Shown piece after piece: positions 9,501 to 19,053 of a DNA stretch of 64,000 nucleotides. A program made the translations under genes and the position numbers. Each line of letters opens with the position of its first letter. Position 1 is the first letter of the stretch. Source of the stretch: an uncultured Bacteroidales bacterium (lineage in GTDB: Bacteria > Bacteroidota > Bacteroidia > Bacteroidales > Muribaculaceae); assembly GCA_902777835.1 (NCBI GenBank), contig CACYVC010000011.1, forward strand, positions 62,001 to 126,000, read 5' to 3'. Under the pieces are notes generated by a model. It searched no databases, was not told the DNA's origin, and worked only from the letters and a program-made list of their open reading frames with translations.

Positions 9501-10685
9501 ATGAAAAACATCTTATTAATTGGGGGTACTGGTGTGCTTAGCACAGCTGTTACAAAAGAAGCCAATAAACAAGGTTTCTTTATAACAATGATTAATAGAG
9601 GGCATAAAAAAGAATTTATACCAAAAGGTGTTGAACTTATCATTTCTGATAAGGCCAATACTAGTTATATTAAAAAACAATTAGAAGGCAGGAAATTTGA
9701 AGCAATTATTGATTTCTTGTGCTATAATAAAAAAGAACTTGAAGCAAGTTTTAATCTTTACTCAAAATATACTGAACAATATTTCTTTATTTCTTCAGCT
9801 GCTGTATATAATAATTCTATTGCAGGACCGTGCGATGAAGGTCATCCTAAAGAACAACCGTTATGGTCATATAGTATTAATAAGTGTAGATGCGAAGAAT
9901 TATTAGTAGAGTTGTCATCTAAGACGAAGACAAACTACACAATTGTAAGGCCAATGATTACATATGATAATACACGCATTCCATATGGCATTGTGCCTTT
10001 TTATGGTTATCATTGGACTTTAGTAGAGCGAATAAGGAACAATAAGCCAATCATATTATGGAATAACGGGGAAAACAGGTGCAACATGATGCGTGTCGAA
10101 GATTTTGCTATTGGTCTGGTTGGACTCATTGGCAATGAAAAGGCTTTTAATGAATCTTTTAATATTTGTGGGGATGAGACACCGTCTTTTAATGAAATAT
10201 TAAATATTTTGGGAGAATTAGTGGGACATGAAGTCACAACTATAAACATTGATCCAAATTTCTATGCAGATAATTATCCTGAAAAGTCAGAAGAATTACT
10301 CGGTGGTAGATCAATAACAACAATTATTGATAATTCTAAGATTAAACGAGTTGTTCCAGAATTCAATCAGAACATTTCAATAAAGGATGGAATTAAAATG
10401 ACGATAGAATCATATAGAAATAATAATTATTATAAAGGGATTGATTGGAAATTCGATGCCATAACCGACAGGACGGTTTCTAAATGGTGTAAAAAGAATC
10501 ATATTAGCAGAAAAAGTATTAATACATCTTTTATAGATTATTTAGGAACTGCAAAACTAGCGGACCGTATAGACTATTTTATGGCATATTATGGAAATTC
10601 ATTTATTATAAAAAAATGGAAACAATTTGATTTGTTTATGAGACAAAAAGCCTATTCTCTTATTAAACGAAGAAATATAAAATGA
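9501..10685 (+). CDS. NAD-dependent epimerase/dehydratase family protein
   Basis: An extended short-chain dehydrogenase with an N-terminal Rossmann motif (ILLIGGTGVLS), a FISSAAVYN strand carrying the active-site region, and YSINKCRCEELL supplying the Tyr-x3-Lys pair (Y-S-I-N-K). It probably modifies a nucleotide sugar. The C-terminal 100 residues extend past the usual epimerase fold and include a basic tail. An ATG at 9492 is also in frame, but 9501 puts MKNILLIGG at the family start and avoids overlap with the acetyltransferase, giving 394 residues. The exact substrate is unknown. It overlaps the next gene by 4 bases (ATGA). Confidence 0.82.
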   Translation: MKNILLIGGTGVLSTAVTKEANKQGFFITMINRGHKKEFIPKGVELIISDKANTSYIKKQLEGRKFEAIIDFLCYNKKELEASFNLYSKYTEQYFFISSAAVYNNSIAGPCDEGHPKEQPLWSYSINKCRCEELLVELSSKTKTNYTIVRPMITYDNTRIPYGIVPFYGYHWTLVERIRNNKPIILWNNGENRCNMMRVEDFAIGLVGLIGNEKAFNESFNICGDETPSFNEILNILGELVGHEVTTINIDPNFYADNYPEKSEELLGGRSITTIIDNSKIKRVVPEFNQNISIKDGIKMTIESYRNNNYYKGIDWKFDAITDRTVSKWCKKNHISRKSINTSFIDYLGTAKLADRIDYFMAYYGNSFIIKKWKQFDLFMRQKAYSLIKRRNIK

Positions 10686-11800
10686 AAGTAGGTATTGTAA
10701 CACATCCCTTAGGGAATAATTATGGCGGCTTAATGCAGGCATATGCTCTGCAACAGTCTTTAAAAAGATTAGGCCATGATGCTTGGATTTTCCAAAAATG
10801 TATAACTTCAAGAAAACGCGTTTTTTTAAGAAGAATTCGAAATTTTACTTATTCATTATTTCGTAAATTTTATGTCTCACAGAAAGATAAATATATATTA
10901 AGCAGGCATATGTTGTATTTTTCCAATACCTACATTTGCCCCAAAACCCCAAAACTTTCTTCTGATAAATCTAGAATAAAGTATGTGGCGAAACATGACT
11001 TCGATGCATTAATTGTAGGAAGCGATCAAGTGTGGAGACCATTATATGTTGGAGATGTTGAGTATTATTTTTTGAGTTTTTTGAATAAAACAAAAATAAA
11101 ACGAATTTCTTATGCTGCCTCATTTGGAGTAGATAAATGGGAATTTAGTACAGAACAAACTGAAGCTTGTCGTTCTCTTTTGAAGCAATTTGATGCCGTA
11201 AGTGTAAGAGAAGATTCTGGATTATCATTATGTGAAAAATATTTAGGTTGTAACGCTGAACTAGTATTAGATCCAACTTTTCTATTAGAAAAAGATGACT
11301 ATATTCGTATTATTATGAATGAGAATCAGGCGTCATGTGATGGAGAACTTTTTTGCTATTTTTTAGACCAATCGTCTGATGTTAAAGAAATAATAAACGT
11401 TGTTGAAAAATCTACAAATCTATCATCATTCTCTTGTATGCCCAAAAAGACATTATATAGTGAAATGAACAGTAAGAACAAATCAGATTTCACATATCCA
11501 CCTGTGTCTCAATGGTTGCGCTCCTTTTTCGATGCAAAAATGATACTGACAGACTCTTTTCATGGTTGTGTATTCTCTATCATTTTTAACAAACCATTTT
11601 GGGTGGTTGCTAATAAAAAAAGAGGGGGAGCCCGATTTGAATCTCTCCTTAATATGTTTGGTCTTCAAGATAGAATTATCAAGCCTGGAGAAATTGAGAG
11701 TATTCAACTAAATAAGATAATAGATTGGGACAAAGTAGACTCAGCAAAAAATATTTGGAAAGATAGGTCCTTAAATTTTTTGATCTCTGCATTGTCATAA
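10682..11800 (+). CDS. Polysaccharide pyruvyl transferase family protein
   Basis: A 372-residue CsaB/WcaK-type enzyme that transfers pyruvate from phosphoenolpyruvate to a sugar, making a ketal that adds negative charge. Visible features are the NYGGLMQAYALQ opening, LIVGSDQVWRP, SYAASFGVDKW, SVREDSGLSLC, LDPTFLL, and the C-terminal DSFHGCVFSIIFNKPF. These are in the standard order and length for the family. It is translationally coupled to the epimerase by an ATGA overlap. The Fe-S protein two genes upstream is a frequent neighbour of such enzymes. Confidence 0.93.
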   Translation: MKVGIVTHPLGNNYGGLMQAYALQQSLKRLGHDAWIFQKCITSRKRVFLRRIRNFTYSLFRKFYVSQKDKYILSRHMLYFSNTYICPKTPKLSSDKSRIKYVAKHDFDALIVGSDQVWRPLYVGDVEYYFLSFLNKTKIKRISYAASFGVDKWEFSTEQTEACRSLLKQFDAVSVREDSGLSLCEKYLGCNAELVLDPTFLLEKDDYIRIIMNENQASCDGELFCYFLDQSSDVKEIINVVEKSTNLSSFSCMPKKTLYSEMNSKNKSDFTYPPVSQWLRSFFDAKMILTDSFHGCVFSIIFNKPFWVVANKKRGGARFESLLNMFGLQDRIIKPGEIESIQLNKIIDWDKVDSAKNIWKDRSLNFLISALS

Positions 11801-11810
11801 ATTATTCACT

Positions 11811-12776
11811 ATGTGTAAAGTTTCAATAGTGGTACCAGTATATGATGCTCATGATTATATTGAGCGTTGTGTGAGGAGTATTCAAGATCAAACCTTTGAT
11901 GATTTTGAATTGATTCTCATTGATGATGGTAGCAAAGATGATTCTTTTGCAATTTGCCAGGATCTATCAAAATCTGATAAGCGCATAAAAGTTTTTCACA
12001 AAGAAAATGGAGGGGCTAGTTCTGCTCGCAAATATGGTGTGGAAAAAGCTCTTGGTACTTTTGTTACATTTGTAGATGCTGATGATACTATACCATCTAA
12101 TGCTTTAAATGATCTTTATTTTATAGCAGAATCTAGTGGAGCGGATATAATTCAAGGAGAAAGACGGTTTATCTCCGTTGATGGCAAAGAGGCTATATCT
12201 GGGTTTGAATGTGACGAAGTTTGTGGTTCACATGATTATATAAAGTATCTTTTCAAAGGTTACACTAATTGTGGCCCTATAGCAACTCTGTATCGATGCA
12301 TATTATTTGATGACGATACATTTAATTTGCCAGAAGACGTAAAGCTAAATGAGGATTTTTATATGAATATGTGCTTGGGGTTAAACGCTGTTAAAGTTGC
12401 TTTGATTAAGAAAACGGTCTATAACTATATTGAGAACAATTCGTCAGTAACTCACAATTATTCATTCTCGACTTTAAACCCTCAAAAGCATTTATTTGAA
12501 CAAATAAAAAAGATAATGGATAAACACAATGTGTTTCTAATGTTCGAACATGAATATTATTCAAGATTGATTGATAGTATCAGTTCTGCTTGTTTTCACA
12601 ACAGAGAATTGTTGAAAGACTCTTTTGCAAAAAAAAGTGCAATTGAAGCAAAAACAGTTCTGAAGTCTAAGCAACATATGTTACTATGCTTTATGATAAC
12701 ATACTCTTGGTCTTTTCCTTTTTTTACTTTAGTCAACAAGATTAGACAATTAATTCTTGGTTATAAAATGTATTAG
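11811..12776 (+). CDS. Family 2 glycosyltransferase
   Basis: A 321-residue GT-A transferase. VSIVVPVYDAHDYIERC, LIDDGSKDDS, NGGASSARKYG and FVDADDT follow in the order typical of inverting GT2 enzymes such as EpsJ/WcaA. The acceptor-side segment KLNEDFYMNMCLGLNA supplies the acidic ED pair. A hydrophobic C-terminal stretch (MLLCFMITYSWSFPFF) may anchor it to the membrane. It sits between the pyruvyltransferase and the polymerase, with a 2-base gap to the latter. The sugar donor is not predictable. Confidence 0.9.
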   Translation: MCKVSIVVPVYDAHDYIERCVRSIQDQTFDDFELILIDDGSKDDSFAICQDLSKSDKRIKVFHKENGGASSARKYGVEKALGTFVTFVDADDTIPSNALNDLYFIAESSGADIIQGERRFISVDGKEAISGFECDEVCGSHDYIKYLFKGYTNCGPIATLYRCILFDDDTFNLPEDVKLNEDFYMNMCLGLNAVKVALIKKTVYNYIENNSSVTHNYSFSTLNPQKHLFEQIKKIMDKHNVFLMFEHEYYSRLIDSISSACFHNRELLKDSFAKKSAIEAKTVLKSKQHMLLCFMITYSWSFPFFTLVNKIRQLILGYKMY

Positions 12777-12778
12777 AA

Positions 12779-13954
12779 ATGATTGTTTACCTTATTCCAT
12801 ATGTTTTTATCCTGATGCTAGTAATCAATTCCCGTAACATATCTAGCAAGCAGGCCACATCTTTTTTAGCAATATTCATAATTATAATAGGATCTATTTG
12901 TGGTTTTCGTGATATGTTAGGGGGGTATGATAGTTATATTTATGCTGAAGTATTTGATGCAACTGCCGATGATATAGATAGATATATTTCTCCAATTTTA
13001 ACTACTGCATTCCGATTAAATGAGAAAGAGCAGGGATATGCATTATTCAATGTGCTGATAGCTTTTATTACTGGGAACAGGTATATTTTTTTGTTAATTA
13101 TTTCTATTTTTATTTTCACATCGATATTTATTCATGTAAAAAGGCTTTCAAGAAATCCTTTATTAAGTGTGTTTATACTTTTTTGCATGTTTTATTTTTT
13201 CTCGTTCACATATCTTCGACAAGTAATGGCGGCATGCATTGCCTGGTATGCTATACCTTTTGCAGTAAAAAGAAAGCCAATTCAATTCTTTTTAATACTC
13301 ATTTTGGCAGTATCCTTTCATAATAGCGCAGCATTGTTTGGCTTGGTTTATTTCATAGCTAATCAACGTTTTTCTAAATCTCAGATTCTTCTACTTATAG
13401 CAATTTCTACAATATTAGGATTGACCCCTATAGGTACATATTTATTCAAAATATTGGGAGGCTCTTTGAATGAAATGAAAACCGAAAAAGTTATAGAACA
13501 TATTGTTGACACAACACGTATAGAATATATATTAGAGGCAGGTTTCTTCTTTTTCATTATTTTTTTAAATTATGAAAAAATCGCTGAAGACAAGCTTTCT
13601 ACATGTATGTTAAACGTGGCATTGTTATTTATGTTTGTGCTAACTTTTTTTGCAAAGTTTTCTGATGGTGGCAGAATGAGTTGGTTTTTCTTGATAGGAG
13701 TAGCAGTGACAATTGCTCAGATTGCTGAAAATGAAGACAATAGCCCTGTATTCAAATTTACAACTATTTTTGTGGTATCTGTTTTATATTTCCGTGTCCT
13801 CACTTCTTGGGGGGGCTTATTAATGCCATATAAATCATTTCTTAGTAATGGTGTTAGGCCCGATGATAAAACATGGGCTATGTATGAGTATGATCATGGA
13901 TATGATACAGATAAATTTTATCGTCCTGTATTTAAGAATTTTGAAGACAAATAA
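12779..13954 (+). CDS. EpsG-family polysaccharide polymerase (Wzy-like)
   Basis: A 391-residue integral membrane protein with roughly ten hydrophobic segments and the EpsG hallmarks: an early GSICGFRDMLGGYDSYIY loop, FTYLRQVMAACIAWYAI, and AVSFHNSAALFGLVYFI. In the Wzx/Wzy pathway this protein joins flipped repeat units in the periplasm. Together with the flippase at 5050 it makes the locus a Wzx/Wzy system. The C-terminal part ends in a soluble segment of about 40 residues. Assignment as the polymerase is by family and context. Confidence 0.88.
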   Translation: MIVYLIPYVFILMLVINSRNISSKQATSFLAIFIIIIGSICGFRDMLGGYDSYIYAEVFDATADDIDRYISPILTTAFRLNEKEQGYALFNVLIAFITGNRYIFLLIISIFIFTSIFIHVKRLSRNPLLSVFILFCMFYFFSFTYLRQVMAACIAWYAIPFAVKRKPIQFFLILILAVSFHNSAALFGLVYFIANQRFSKSQILLLIAISTILGLTPIGTYLFKILGGSLNEMKTEKVIEHIVDTTRIEYILEAGFFFFIIFLNYEKIAEDKLSTCMLNVALLFMFVLTFFAKFSDGGRMSWFFLIGVAVTIAQIAENEDNSPVFKFTTIFVVSVLYFRVLTSWGGLLMPYKSFLSNGVRPDDKTWAMYEYDHGYDTDKFYRPVFKNFEDK

Positions 13955-13969
13955 TTTAATTGTTGTTGA

Positions 13970-15016
13970 ATGGAAAGAGTAATATTAGATCCTCGACTTA
14001 AATTCAATTATGCCTCTTGGTATATTTTAGGTCTTTACCAGTATTTTGGTAAAAGTAATGTGAGATATGATGTTAAGTCTTTTTGTGAACTTCAATATGA
14101 GAACGCGTGTGACTTAAATGCAGGCTTTGCAATGATTGTTGAGGATGAAAATAAAGTCACAAAAGTTTTCATTGATTTCGAAGATGTGGCTAAGATATTT
14201 TTTGATCGTTACCAATGGTGTGATGTTTATGCAATGGTTAATCCAACGCTAGAACACATTAGCAACTATTCAAAAGTAGTTGCCATTGGTCCTGAGTTTG
14301 GTGTTAAAATAGACAATAGAATAATGACAGTAGTAAACTGTATCATTCATTATTGGCAAGGACGTCGATATAATAAGATCCCATTTAAGCTTTATTTAAG
14401 AGATTATTTATATTCAATTATACGAAGGCGTAGAATAGAGCAATATAAGAAGCCTGTATCACAAAAGAATAATTTCATATTTCACGCATCCACCTTGTGG
14501 TATAATGAGTTTGCTTGGACTAATACTAATATGTATCGTGGTGAATTTTTAAAGGCTTGCCAAAAAGCGGGAATTGAGATAGAGGGAGGACTTTACTATT
14601 TAGGAGAAAGTCCGGCTGTGCTTAAAGAAATGCCCGATTATACCCGCTATAAAGAAGAGTATAAAGATTTCATTTATCAAAAACGACTTTCAATTGACGA
14701 TTATATCCGTAAAACGAAAGAGAGCCTCTTGGTTTTTAACACTCCTGCTGTGTGTAATTGTCATGGATGGAAGCTAGCTGAATATCTCTGTATGGGTAAA
14801 GCTATTATTTCATCACCATTATCAAGGGAGCTCCCTTCTCCATTAGTCCATGGACAACACATACATTTTATTAACGATGCATCTGAAATATATGATGCTA
14901 TTATTAAGATAAAGTGTGATGATGATTATCGTCATCAGTTAGAAAAAGGAGCATATGAATATTTTGAGAAATGGATTTCACCAGAGGTTGTGATACGCAG
15001 GATTCTTTCACGATAA
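13970..15016 (+). CDS. Glycosyltransferase with GT-B-like C-terminal domain
   Basis: A 348-residue protein opening with MERVILDPRLKFNYASWY. The C-terminal half shows the GT-B nucleotide-sugar site in weak form: VFNTPAVCNCHGWKLAEYLCMGKAIIS, where E and the following glycine-containing loop take the role of the retaining GT4 E-x7-E region, then SSPLSRELPSPLVHG. The N-terminal half is not clearly recognisable. It is likely a sugar transferase of the repeat-unit assembly line, and the neighbours support that. Family number and donor remain open. Confidence 0.7.
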   Translation: MERVILDPRLKFNYASWYILGLYQYFGKSNVRYDVKSFCELQYENACDLNAGFAMIVEDENKVTKVFIDFEDVAKIFFDRYQWCDVYAMVNPTLEHISNYSKVVAIGPEFGVKIDNRIMTVVNCIIHYWQGRRYNKIPFKLYLRDYLYSIIRRRRIEQYKKPVSQKNNFIFHASTLWYNEFAWTNTNMYRGEFLKACQKAGIEIEGGLYYLGESPAVLKEMPDYTRYKEEYKDFIYQKRLSIDDYIRKTKESLLVFNTPAVCNCHGWKLAEYLCMGKAIISSPLSRELPSPLVHGQHIHFINDASEIYDAIIKIKCDDDYRHQLEKGAYEYFEKWISPEVVIRRILSR

Positions 15017-15055
15017 TATTCAATAAAATCGCATGAGTTCTTTAATTATAAGATC

Positions 15056-16077
15056 ATGAATAATAAAAAAATAGCAAGGTCATCAAATATTGAATTGCTT
15101 CGGATAGTAGCGATGCTCCTTATTTTGTTTGGTCATTCACACTTAAGACTCAGTCCAATTCCTGGGTCCGAAGCCTTTATTGATGCGCCAATATCTTCAT
15201 TTTTTAAAGTAATGCAGAGTTGTGTGGCAACAGTTGGAGTTGTCATATTTGTTGCTATATCAGGTTGGTTTGGTATTAAATTTAAATGTCAAGGTATATA
15301 TAAAATTGTTTTCACAATACTATTCACCCTTTTTCTTATTTATGGAGTTGCAATAGTTACTAATACGGTTAACTTCAGTTTTGATGGGCTGAAAGTGTGT
15401 TTAACATTTTATGAAGGTTATTGGTTTGTTATTGGTTATATCGGGTTGTACATTATTAGTCCTGTTATTAATTCCTTTATTGATAATGCTTCACAGCATG
15501 AGTACAAAATTGTGCTCATTTCGTTCTATGTTTTTCAATGCATTTATAGTTGGATAAGTGCTTGGTATAATTATTATAATGGATATAGTATTTTGCTATT
15601 TGCTGGAATTTACCTTGCTGCAGCTTATGTTCGGAAATATCCTATTGCCTTTTTGGAAAGCATGCGGCAAAATTGTTGGTAGCAGTTGTGCTAACAATGA
15701 CTACTATTTCTTATATATCTCTGTTCTGCTTTGATAATGCAGCAAGACAAGCAAGGGATGACAATCCACTAATTATTTTTACTGCTATTTTGTTAATATT
15801 ATTATTCAAGAGAATAAACATAAATAGTGCTTTGGTCAATTGGCTTGCATCATCCTGCTTTGCTGTTTATCTCATTGGTTATAACCCAATAGTATATAAA
15901 TATTTTATGTCTGTTGTTCGTTATCTATATGCCCAGTATTCCGGGATTACATATAGTTTCTTGATTATAGCTTTTTTAATGATCATATACATTATTTGTA
16001 CAATAATCGATCAAATGCGCATATTTATTTGGAATTTGGTTAATAACCATAAAAAGAATCTGTTTATTAAAGAATAA
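15056..16077 (+). pseudogene. Acyltransferase 3 family gene broken by a -1 frameshift
   Basis: Membrane O-acyltransferase for sugars, split in two frames. The first part (15056-15682) has the family opening RSSNIELLRIVAMLLILFGHS and membrane helices up to AGIYLAAAYVRKY. The second (readable from about 15655 to 16077, next frame) supplies the missing C-terminal helices (LVAVVLTMTTISYIS, NWLASSCFAVYLIG). Restoring one base in the T5 run at 15650-15654 would join them. So the sequence shows a one-base loss in a homopolymer. It may be a true mutation, a phase-variable tract or a sequencing error. No canonical X-XXY-YYZ slippery site is present. Confidence 0.8.
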
Positions 16078-16084
16078 TTTTGTA

Positions 16085-16868
16085 ATGATCACAGTTTTCA
16101 CACCAACATATAATAGAGCACATCTACTGCCGCGGCTCTATGAATCGTTAAAGACACAGACCTTTAAAGACTTTGAGTGGATTATCGTCGATGATGGTAG
16201 TACCGATGATACCGAAGAAGTCGTAAAATCATTCTTTCCCCCTTTAGGGAGGATGGAGGGGGGCTTTATCCACCAACCTAACGGTGGCAAGCACAGAGCC
16301 ATTAACAGGGGCGCGCAAGAAGCACAAGGCGAATTGTTCTTTATTGCCGATAGCGATGACTATTTGCCAGATGACTCGTTGGCAAAGGTTGCAGAAAAAT
16401 ATAAGAAGATTAAGGGCGATAACTCGATAGGAGGCATTTGTGGACTTGACATGACCCCTAAAGGTGACGTTATAGGCTCGGGTCTTCCATGTGATGAGAT
16501 TATCTGTAGTAGTTTGGAGTTGCGTATTTGAAGGAGAACGATTCTGTCCTGAAGCTTTGGTGTGGAACAGGATAGCTCAAAAGTATAAATTGTTGTTCTT
16601 CAATGAACCAATATATATCGCTGAATACCAGCCTGAAGGAATAACTGCAGGCATCGTTCGAGCAAGAATGAATAGTCCAGTGGCAGCTGCAACAACTTAT
16701 CAAGAACTAAATTCTTACGATATTCCTCTCCAAGAAAAAATAAAAGCCGCCATCAATTACTGGCGATTCCGTGATTGTGTGGCAAAAGGAAAACAAGTAC
16801 CTAAACTTCCTTGGTATTGGTTCTGGTGCAAACCTTTAGGTTATTTAATGCATTTAAGGGATAAATGA
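16085..16868 (+). pseudogene. Family 2 glycosyltransferase gene broken by an internal deletion
   Basis: The first part (16085-16531) holds the GT-A core: ITVFTPTYNRAHLLPRLYESL, WIIVDDGSTDDTEE, NGGKHRAINRG and FIADSDDYLP. The reading frame then stops at 16529. The C-terminal part resumes one frame over at about 16527 with FEGERFCPEALVWNRIAQKYKL and runs to 16868. In intact relatives known to me these blocks are joined by roughly 20-25 residues (a YKYHVTGD...VFRTDVLKEFPFPE-like segment), which are missing here, so a deletion of several tens of bases caused the shift. A product without this segment would probably be inactive. The downstream glycosyltransferase start overlaps the end. Confidence 0.8.
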
Positions 16869-17929
16869 TGAAGGTATTACATGTAATAACATCACTTCGT
16901 ACTGGAGGGGCAGAACACTTGATGGTGGATCTGCTGCCTCGATTGCGTGACTTTGGCAATGAGGTGGAACTGCTCATCTTTGATGGGACCCGTACCGCAT
17001 TTTACGAGGAACTGGAGCAGAATGGTATCAAAATCCACTCTCTCGGTGTTGGTGGCAATGTATACCACCCTCGAAACATCTTCAGACTAAGAGCATTCAT
17101 TGGCAGATATGATATAATCCACACTCACAATACTGCATGCCAATTATTTGCACCGATTGCTAAAATGTTAAAATGCAGTAAGTCTAAACTTGTAACTACA
17201 GAGCATAATGCAACCAACCGCCGGCGTGGAAAGTGGTATCTAAAAGTCATTGACAAGTGGATGTATGCTCGTTATAATCATATCATTTGCATTGCCGACC
17301 AAACATATACAAATTTAGTGGATTATATTGGGCAAAAACCGAACATCTCTACTATTTATAATGGTGTGGCTGTTCAGCGTTTCTTGTTGCCAATAAATAA
17401 TATATCTGACAAGAAAGACTTTGTCATTACTATGGTTTCTGCTTTCAGGGATCAGAAGGACCAGGACACCTTAGTAAAGGCTATTAAAGAATTATCCGAT
17501 AATTATCGCCTTCAACTTGCAGGTGATGGAATTCGCCGTCCAAAAGTGGAAGAACTAGCAAACACTTTAGGTGTTGCTGATCGAGTTGATTTCCTTGGGA
17601 TACGTACTGACATACCAGAAATTCTTAAATCAAGTGATATTGTAGTACTTTCATCACATTGGGAGGGTCTATCTTTATCAAGTATTGAGGGCATGGCGAG
17701 TGGCAGACCTTTTATCGCCAGTGATGTTGACGGGCTGAGAGAAGTTGTTAAAGATGCTGGCATACTATTTCCACATGGCGAATATAAGCAATTGGCAAAA
17801 GAAATTCGTCAGTTATGCACGAATCCTGTTCATTATAAAGATGTGGTTCATAAATGCCAAGAGCGAGCTAAGCAATTTGATATCAGCATAATGGCTAAAA
17901 AATATAACGAGTTATATAAATCTCTATGA
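16865..17929 (+). CDS. Family 4 glycosyltransferase
   Basis: A 354-residue retaining GT-B transferase. The N-terminal domain begins KVLHVITSLRTGGAEHLMVDL, the glycine-rich acceptor loop of GT4 enzymes. The C-terminal domain has MVSAFRDQKDQDTLVKA, LAGDG, and the donor-site motif SHWEGLSLSSIEGMASGRPF, which includes the E-x7-E pair. It should add a sugar to the lipid-linked intermediate. It overlaps the following GT4 by an ATGA, so the two are translationally coupled. Base composition is closer to the host average than in the preceding 11 kb. Confidence 0.93.
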   Translation: MMKVLHVITSLRTGGAEHLMVDLLPRLRDFGNEVELLIFDGTRTAFYEELEQNGIKIHSLGVGGNVYHPRNIFRLRAFIGRYDIIHTHNTACQLFAPIAKMLKCSKSKLVTTEHNATNRRRGKWYLKVIDKWMYARYNHIICIADQTYTNLVDYIGQKPNISTIYNGVAVQRFLLPINNISDKKDFVITMVSAFRDQKDQDTLVKAIKELSDNYRLQLAGDGIRRPKVEELANTLGVADRVDFLGIRTDIPEILKSSDIVVLSSHWEGLSLSSIEGMASGRPFIASDVDGLREVVKDAGILFPHGEYKQLAKEIRQLCTNPVHYKDVVHKCQERAKQFDISIMAKKYNELYKSL

Positions 17930-19053
17930 AACTCATCCGCACAACCACAGTTCCTCAAACATTAAATACATTCTGTAAGGGTTTATTAAAAGAACTCAAG
18001 CACGAAGGCTACGAGGTGGTGTCAGTTTCATCACCTGGTGAAGAATTAGATGAATTAGCTGATAGTGAGGGCGTGCGCACTATTGCTTTGCCAATGGAAC
18101 GGCGTATTTCGCCTTTTAAAGACATGAAATCACTTTGGCAGATGTGGCGCTTGATGCATCGTGAGAAGCCCGATATGGTACACTCAATGACCCCAAAAGC
18201 AGGCATGATTACAATGGTGGCTGCATGGCTTGCTAGAGTTCCTATTAGAATCCACACTTTCACTGGACTCGTGTTCCCTACATCTACAGGTCTGAAACGT
18301 CGCATTTTAATGTTTACTGACTGGCTCACATGCGCCTGTGCCACTCATATAATCCCTGAAGGTGAAGGTGTGAAAGCAGATTTACTTAATAATAAAATCA
18401 CAAAGAAGGATATCCGAGTTTTAGGTTATGGAAATATCCGTGGAATTGACCTAGAGCATTTCAAACCAATGTCTCACCTAACTCCTCTTGAAGAAGGGGG
18501 ATTTTCGTTTGTCTTTGTCGGTAGATTGGTTGGCGACAAGGGTATAAATGAGCTGGTATCAGCTTTTTCACGCCTCAACAATGAGCACCCTGCGACTCGT
18601 CTTGTGCTTGTTGGCCCTGAGGAAGAGAAACTCGACCCAATAAAACCGGAAACTGCAGCCGAGATTAAGAGTAATCCAGCCATTGAAGCCGTAGGCCGGC
18701 AGAATGATGTGAGGCCCTTCTACTCAGCTGCCGATGCTTTGGTTTTTCCAAGCTACCGTGAGGGATTCCCCAATGTTGTTATTGAGGCTGGTGCAATGGG
18801 GCTGCCAAGCATTGTTACAGACATTAATGGCTCCCGTGAGATAATTATTGAGGGCGAGAATGGCACGATAGTTCCGTCAAAGGATGCGGAGGCCCTTTAT
18901 CAAGCAATGAAGCGTTTTGTTGAGAATCCTGATGAGGTGAAACGAATGGCAGCAAATGCTCGTCCTCTCATTGCTTCACGCTACGAGCAGACATACGTGC
19001 GTCAGTGCCTCAAAGATTTCTACAAAGAATGCCTGTTGTCTTCCCACGGATAG
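17926..19053 (+). CDS. Family 4 glycosyltransferase (PglA-like)
   Basis: A 375-residue retaining transferase. It opens with KLIRTTTVPQTLNTFCKGLL, as PglA/WbpT-type enzymes do. These act second, on undecaprenyl-PP-sugar. MVHSMTPKAGM, FVFVGRLVGDKGINEL, and the donor motif PSYREGFPNVVIEAGAMGLPS are clear. A PglC-like initiator follows (19558), which fits an acting-second role. The last residues (LLSSHG) and the stop codon are encoded by the left arm of the inverted repeat at 19042, so the natural C-terminus may have been replaced when that unit arrived. Confidence 0.9.
   Translation: MKLIRTTTVPQTLNTFCKGLLKELKHEGYEVVSVSSPGEELDELADSEGVRTIALPMERRISPFKDMKSLWQMWRLMHREKPDMVHSMTPKAGMITMVAAWLARVPIRIHTFTGLVFPTSTGLKRRILMFTDWLTCACATHIIPEGEGVKADLLNNKITKKDIRVLGYGNIRGIDLEHFKPMSHLTPLEEGGFSFVFVGRLVGDKGINELVSAFSRLNNEHPATRLVLVGPEEEKLDPIKPETAAEIKSNPAIEAVGRQNDVRPFYSAADALVFPSYREGFPNVVIEAGAMGLPSIVTDINGSREIIIEGENGTIVPSKDAEALYQAMKRFVENPDEVKRMAANARPLIASRYEQTYVRQCLKDFYKECLLSSHG

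Noticed and set aside
15640..15690. Programmed -1 frameshift in the acyltransferase gene
   Set aside because: The zero-frame codons GCC TTT TTG do not make an X-XXY-YYZ site and no downstream pseudoknot is evident; a base loss is simpler.
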